From: Flavobacterium profundi
GTDB taxonomy: Bacteria > Bacteroidota > Bacteroidia > Flavobacteriales > Flavobacteriaceae
Length of the DNA stretch: 64,000 nucleotides
NCBI RefSeq assembly: GCF_006491645.1
Contig: NZ_VDCZ01000010.1
Span: 124,001-188,000, forward strand
Direction of reading: 5' to 3'
The notes beneath the pieces are model-generated. The model worked only from the letters and a program-made list of their open reading frames with translations. It searched no databases and was not told the DNA's origin. Both the position numbers and the translations under genes were made by a program. Positions 60,746 to 64,000 of this stretch are shown here, piece by piece. Each line of letters starts with the position of its first letter. The stretch's first letter is position 1.

Positions 60746-61921
60746 ATGAGAACTAAAATCGTATACATCAGCACATTATTGGCATCCACTTTAACTTTTG
60801 GAAGTTGCCATAATAACAAAGCAGAAAATTTGGCAAACCCTAAAGTTGCCGTTGAAAAAACAATTGAAAAACCACTTTCAGACAACAAAATTCAGGTTGC
60901 TATTCTTTTAGATACTTCTAACAGTATGGATGGGTTAATTGAACAAGCCAAATCGCGTTTATGGAACATCGTAAATACGTTGACTACTTTAAAATATGAA
61001 GGAAAAACTCCAGAAATAGAAATTGGATTATATGAATATGGTAATGATGGTTTGTCATCTGCATCTAATTACATCAGACAAGTGGCTCCTTTGACCAATG
61101 ATTTAGACTTAATATCCGAAAAATTATTTGCATTGCGTACCAATGGTGGAGAAGAATATTGCGGAGCTGTTATTCAAGATGCGGTGAAACAATTGACTTG
61201 GAAAGATGGCAATAAAAACATGAAATTAGTGTATATCGCTGGAAACGAACCTTTCAATCAAGGAAATGTAAATTATAAAGAAGCGGTAAAAAATGCTTTC
61301 CAACAAGACATTTACATTAATACCATATTTTGTGGTAATCATGAAGAAGGTATTCGCACGTTTTGGCAAGATGGTGCTATAACTGGAAATGGAAAATACT
61401 TTAATATTGATTCTAACGAACGTGTACGCTATATTAATACGCCTTATGATGATGAGATTACTTTATACAATCAAAAAATCAATGAAACCTATGTAAGTTA
61501 TGGACGAAAAGGAGCTGAGAAAAAAATGAATCAAGTAGCTCAAGATGCTAATGCAGAAAGTGTTTCCAAAGCCAATTATGTAGAGCGTTCGGTAAGTAAA
61601 TCCAAAGCGGTTTACAAAAATGAAAGTTGGGATTTAGTGGATAAAGTAAGTGAAGATGAAAAAGCCTTGGATCAAATCAAGTCAGAAGAATTACCAGCAG
61701 AATTAAAAGGAAAAAGCAAAGCAGAAATTAAAACCTATGTCGCGCAAAAATCGGCTGAAAGAGAAAAAATTCAAAAAGAAATTAGTGTATTAGCCAAAAA
61801 ACGTCAGGCATACATAGACTCTGAAATGAAAAAAGAGAAAAAACAAGACGATTTAGGGAACGCCATTGCAACTTCTATTATCGAATTAGCTCAAAAGAAA
61901 GGATATCATGTTGAAAAATAA
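60746..61921 (+). CDS. von Willebrand factor A-domain lipoprotein
   Basis: A 391-residue lipoprotein (TFGSCHNN, Cys21). The vWA domain (about 48-245) has a complete metal site start DTSNSM (Asp56), with TNGGEEYCG and AGNEPFNQGN later. The C-terminal third (about 255-391) is a charged helical region that may form a coiled coil (KAEIKTYVAQKSAEREKIQKE). Such domains bind protein partners through a divalent metal. It is divergent from the two-component operon and is followed by the DUF4139 gene after 68 bases. Confidence 0.87.
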   Translation: MRTKIVYISTLLASTLTFGSCHNNKAENLANPKVAVEKTIEKPLSDNKIQVAILLDTSNSMDGLIEQAKSRLWNIVNTLTTLKYEGKTPEIEIGLYEYGNDGLSSASNYIRQVAPLTNDLDLISEKLFALRTNGGEEYCGAVIQDAVKQLTWKDGNKNMKLVYIAGNEPFNQGNVNYKEAVKNAFQQDIYINTIFCGNHEEGIRTFWQDGAITGNGKYFNIDSNERVRYINTPYDDEITLYNQKINETYVSYGRKGAEKKMNQVAQDANAESVSKANYVERSVSKSKAVYKNESWDLVDKVSEDEKALDQIKSEELPAELKGKSKAEIKTYVAQKSAEREKIQKEISVLAKKRQAYIDSEMKKEKKQDDLGNAIATSIIELAQKKGYHVEK

Positions 61922-61989
61922 TTGGTATTTTTAAATTTTATTTCCAACCTTTAGTTACCAAAAATAATCTTTATACAAAAAGTACACCC

Positions 61990-63630
61990 ATGAAAAAAAT
62001 AATAGTAGGATTACTTCTTTTAACAAGTGTTCCCATTTGGGCTCAGAAACCCATTTTCACCACTGCAAAAGTAAATGCCGCAACCGTTTATGTAAACAGT
62101 GCCGAATTATCGCAATCGACTACAGTAACTTTACCCAAAGGCAATAGTGAAATTGTAATTAAAAATGTAGCCGATTATGTAAACGAAAGCACCGTACAAA
62201 TCAATGCACCTAAAAACATTACGGTGTTGTCAGTTCAGTTTACCAAAAATTATATTTCGGAGTATGAAATTGATGAAAGCAATCCTGTCATTAAAAAAGT
62301 AAGAGATAGTATTGATTTAGTTACCAAAGAAATGAGTAAAGTGGCTAATCAACGAACTTCGTATTCCAAAACCATTGAATTATTGGATAAAAACCAACAA
62401 ATTTCTGGTGGAAATGCAGCTTTAAGTGTCACCGAATTAATGAAATTAGTAGATTATTATACTAGTAAAAGAACCGAATTAAGTAACTTAGTAAATACCT
62501 ACTCTGAAAAAGAAAATAAATTAAGAGAACAATTGGCTACTTTAAATTCCAAATTAGAAATCAATACCCAAAAAGAAGAAAAAACTTCTAAAGGAAAATT
62601 AATTCTACAAGTAATGAATGATTTGGCAGGAACAGTTGATTTAGATATTAACTATTTAACGCAAGGAGCGTCTTGGTATCCTTTTTATGATTTAAGAGCT
62701 GAAAACATTAGTAGTCCAATAGACATGCTATACAAAGGACAAGTGACTCAAAACACAGGAATAGATTGGAAAAAAGTAAAACTAACTTTATCAAGTGGTA
62801 ATCCAAACCAAAGTAATGTAGCTCCACTGTTAAGAGCCTGGTTCTTACATTTTGGTCGTTTAGATTACGGTTATAATGATGATTATAAAGAAAATACTTA
62901 TCAAACTAGGGTCGCTGCAGAAGTTGCTGAAAAAGATAGGTTAGCAAAAGAGGTCTCTGAAAAACGTAGTATGAAACTAGAAAAATCTTCTATTTCAAAC
63001 TATACTACAATTTCAGAAAACCAATTGAATGTAAGCTTTGATATCGACATTCCGTATGATATTCTATCTAATGGAAAAGCCCATAGTGTAGCCTTAAAAG
63101 AAATTCAATTACCTGCTTCTTATAAATATTATGCTGTACCAAAACTAGAAAAAGAAGCTTTTTTATTAGCGGAACTAAGCGATTATTCGAAGTTTAATTT
63201 ATTACCTGGTGAAGCCAATATTATTTTTGAAGGCACCTATGTAGGGAAAACCTTTATTAATGCTAATGCTACTTCAGACACCTTAAATTTAAGCATGGGA
63301 AGGGATAAAAAGATTTCGATTAAACGAGAAAAAGTAGTGGATAAATCGGGAACCAAATTTTTATCTTCTTATAAAGAACAAGTATTTACCTACGATCTTA
63401 TTGTGCGAAACAATAAAAAGGAGGCTATTAATATGATTTTGAAAGATCAATATCCAATTAGCACGGATAAAGAAATTACAATCGAACTTCTAGAAAAAGA
63501 TAAAGCTTCGGCTAATGAAGAAACGGGTATTTTGACTTGGAAAATAGATTTAAAACCCAATGAAACAAAGAAATTCAGGATTAGTTATAAAGTGAAATAT
63601 CCGAAAGATAAAATCATCGATAATCTCTAA
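61990..63630 (+). CDS. DUF4139 (MuiA-like) exported protein
   Basis: A 546-residue protein: signal peptide (about 1-18, ending PIWAQ), an N-terminal DUF4140-like region (about 25-125) beginning VNAATVYVNSAELSQS, a coiled coil (about 100-200), and a DUF4139 domain (about 210-545) with YLTQGASWYPFYDLRA and VKLTLSSGNPNQSN and a final RISYKVKYP. Members have been called mucoidy inhibitors, but the biochemical function is not established. It lacks any TonB plug or sorting domain. Likely co-transcribed with the vWA gene. Confidence 0.88.
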   Translation: MKKIIVGLLLLTSVPIWAQKPIFTTAKVNAATVYVNSAELSQSTTVTLPKGNSEIVIKNVADYVNESTVQINAPKNITVLSVQFTKNYISEYEIDESNPVIKKVRDSIDLVTKEMSKVANQRTSYSKTIELLDKNQQISGGNAALSVTELMKLVDYYTSKRTELSNLVNTYSEKENKLREQLATLNSKLEINTQKEEKTSKGKLILQVMNDLAGTVDLDINYLTQGASWYPFYDLRAENISSPIDMLYKGQVTQNTGIDWKKVKLTLSSGNPNQSNVAPLLRAWFLHFGRLDYGYNDDYKENTYQTRVAAEVAEKDRLAKEVSEKRSMKLEKSSISNYTTISENQLNVSFDIDIPYDILSNGKAHSVALKEIQLPASYKYYAVPKLEKEAFLLAELSDYSKFNLLPGEANIIFEGTYVGKTFINANATSDTLNLSMGRDKKISIKREKVVDKSGTKFLSSYKEQVFTYDLIVRNNKKEAINMILKDQYPISTDKEITIELLEKDKASANEETGILTWKIDLKPNETKKFRISYKVKYPKDKIIDNL

Positions 63631-63633
63631 AAT

Positions 63634-63665
63634 AAAAGCCTATCTCATAAAAGATAGGCTTTTTT
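63634..63665 (+). terminator. Terminator after the DUF4139 gene
   Basis: A 12-bp stem (AAAAGCCTATCT / AGATAGGCTTTT) with a six-base loop and T tail, directly after the stop codon. Confidence 0.88.
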
Positions 63666-63738
63666 ATACCTTGATAATTAGTGTTTTAAAATTTATTTTC
63701 GCTATTTTTACAAGGCAACTATAAAAAACAAACAAACT

Positions 63739-64000
63739 ATGAAAACGATTAACTCATTCAGAAATCCGCTTGTAAAAGTATGGGCCCCAACTCAATTATT
63801 TGTATTTTTTATCTTCAGTACTTTTTCACTCGCACAAACCATCAGTTTACAATCTTTTGCCACTGGTTTTTCGAGTCCTGTAGAAATTACTCATGCTGGA
63901 GATTCTAGATTATTTGTAGTAGAACAAGGTGGACTTATTAAAATTCTAAATGCAAATGGAACCGTAAACACTACTCCGTTTTTAGATTTGTCTGGACTAA
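63739..64000 (+). CDS. Secreted sorbosone/glucose dehydrogenase-like beta-propeller, N-terminal part (partial)
   Basis: The frame opens at ATG 63739 and runs off the window; 87 residues are visible. After a signal peptide of about 33 residues (ending FSLAQ) come ISLQSFATGFSSPVEITHAG and SRLFVVEQGGLIKIL, the first blades of the GSDH/sorbosone dehydrogenase propeller, whose full members oxidise sugars with PQQ. A T9SS sorting domain at the missing end is likely by analogy, not seen. The signal peptide is long, so the true start may be further in, though no later ATG precedes the hydrophobic core. Confidence 0.8.
   Translation, partial: MKTINSFRNPLVKVWAPTQLFVFFIFSTFSLAQTISLQSFATGFSSPVEITHAGDSRLFVVEQGGLIKILNANGTVNTTPFLDLSGL

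Overview
The window is 64 kb of AT-rich chromosome from a member of the Flavobacteriaceae, most likely Flavobacterium or a close relative. The signs are: several proteins ending in a type IX secretion (T9SS) sorting domain, the gliding lipoprotein GldH, upstream TTTG / TAnnTTTG elements of the Bacteroidota housekeeping sigma factor in place of -35/-10 boxes, few Shine-Dalgarno sequences, and an atpD-atpC pair separated from the other ATP synthase genes. The ends cut a class I fumarase (left) and a sorbosone/glucose-dehydrogenase-like secreted protein (right). No rRNA, tRNA, CRISPR array, insertion sequence or prophage was found. No gene-free stretch exceeds 300 bases; the longest, 11503-11779, holds the divergent trhO and recA promoters. 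Layout. 1-20.5 kb is mainly core: fumarase; a T9SS-exported M4 metalloprotease; an RlmI-like methyltransferase; the tight run ricT-gldH-PBP1A-scoA-scoB; trhO; recA; an ECF sigma unit whose putative anti-sigma protein also carries an outer-membrane barrel (13.0-15.8 kb); a TlpA-like thioredoxin; aspS; and a cold shock gene. 20.5-36.3 kb is an accessory block built around an ECF sigma factor (32050), a membrane-bound TPR anti-sigma candidate (32591) and a large exported CHAT (caspase-like) protein (33272-36265). 36.3-40.8 kb carries bioF, bioD, bioA and a divergent ketoacyl synthase. 40.9-53.5 kb has a 1599-residue beta-propeller T9SS protein, atpC/atpD, glmS, a DUF4270 lipoprotein, a short starch-synthase-like protein, panC and panD. 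53.5-64 kb has a UPF0104 membrane protein, an alpha/beta-hydrolase-fold protein whose nucleophile position is Asp, radA, and a LytS/LytTR two-component pair with a PhyH-type dioxygenase, divergent from a vWA lipoprotein and a DUF4139 protein. Main discovery. Four sites in the accessory block share GTTTAC, exactly 15 bases, then ACACTAA. They lie in front of the ELWxxDGT T9SS gene (22079), the two-gene unit 23893-22195, the nine-gene unit 31930-24010, and the ECF sigma gene itself. I saw no further copy in the window. The spacing fits an ECF promoter and differs from the housekeeping elements, so I propose that the sigma factor at 32050 controls itself and twelve genes for exported proteins: an OmpA-domain protein, a 30-repeat surface protein with an S74 self-cleaving chaperone, T9SS substrates, lipoproteins and secreted proteins of unknown function. 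The neighbouring CHAT protein has a signal peptide, a His/Cys pair and a C-terminal membrane anchor, which would place a caspase-like domain in the periplasm beside the periplasmic TPR part of the anti-sigma candidate. A protease-gated envelope signalling system is therefore plausible, but the functional link is inference. A second regulatory candidate is a 10-bp direct repeat offset by 21 bp between the divergent two-component operon and the vWA gene, the layout used by LytTR regulators.
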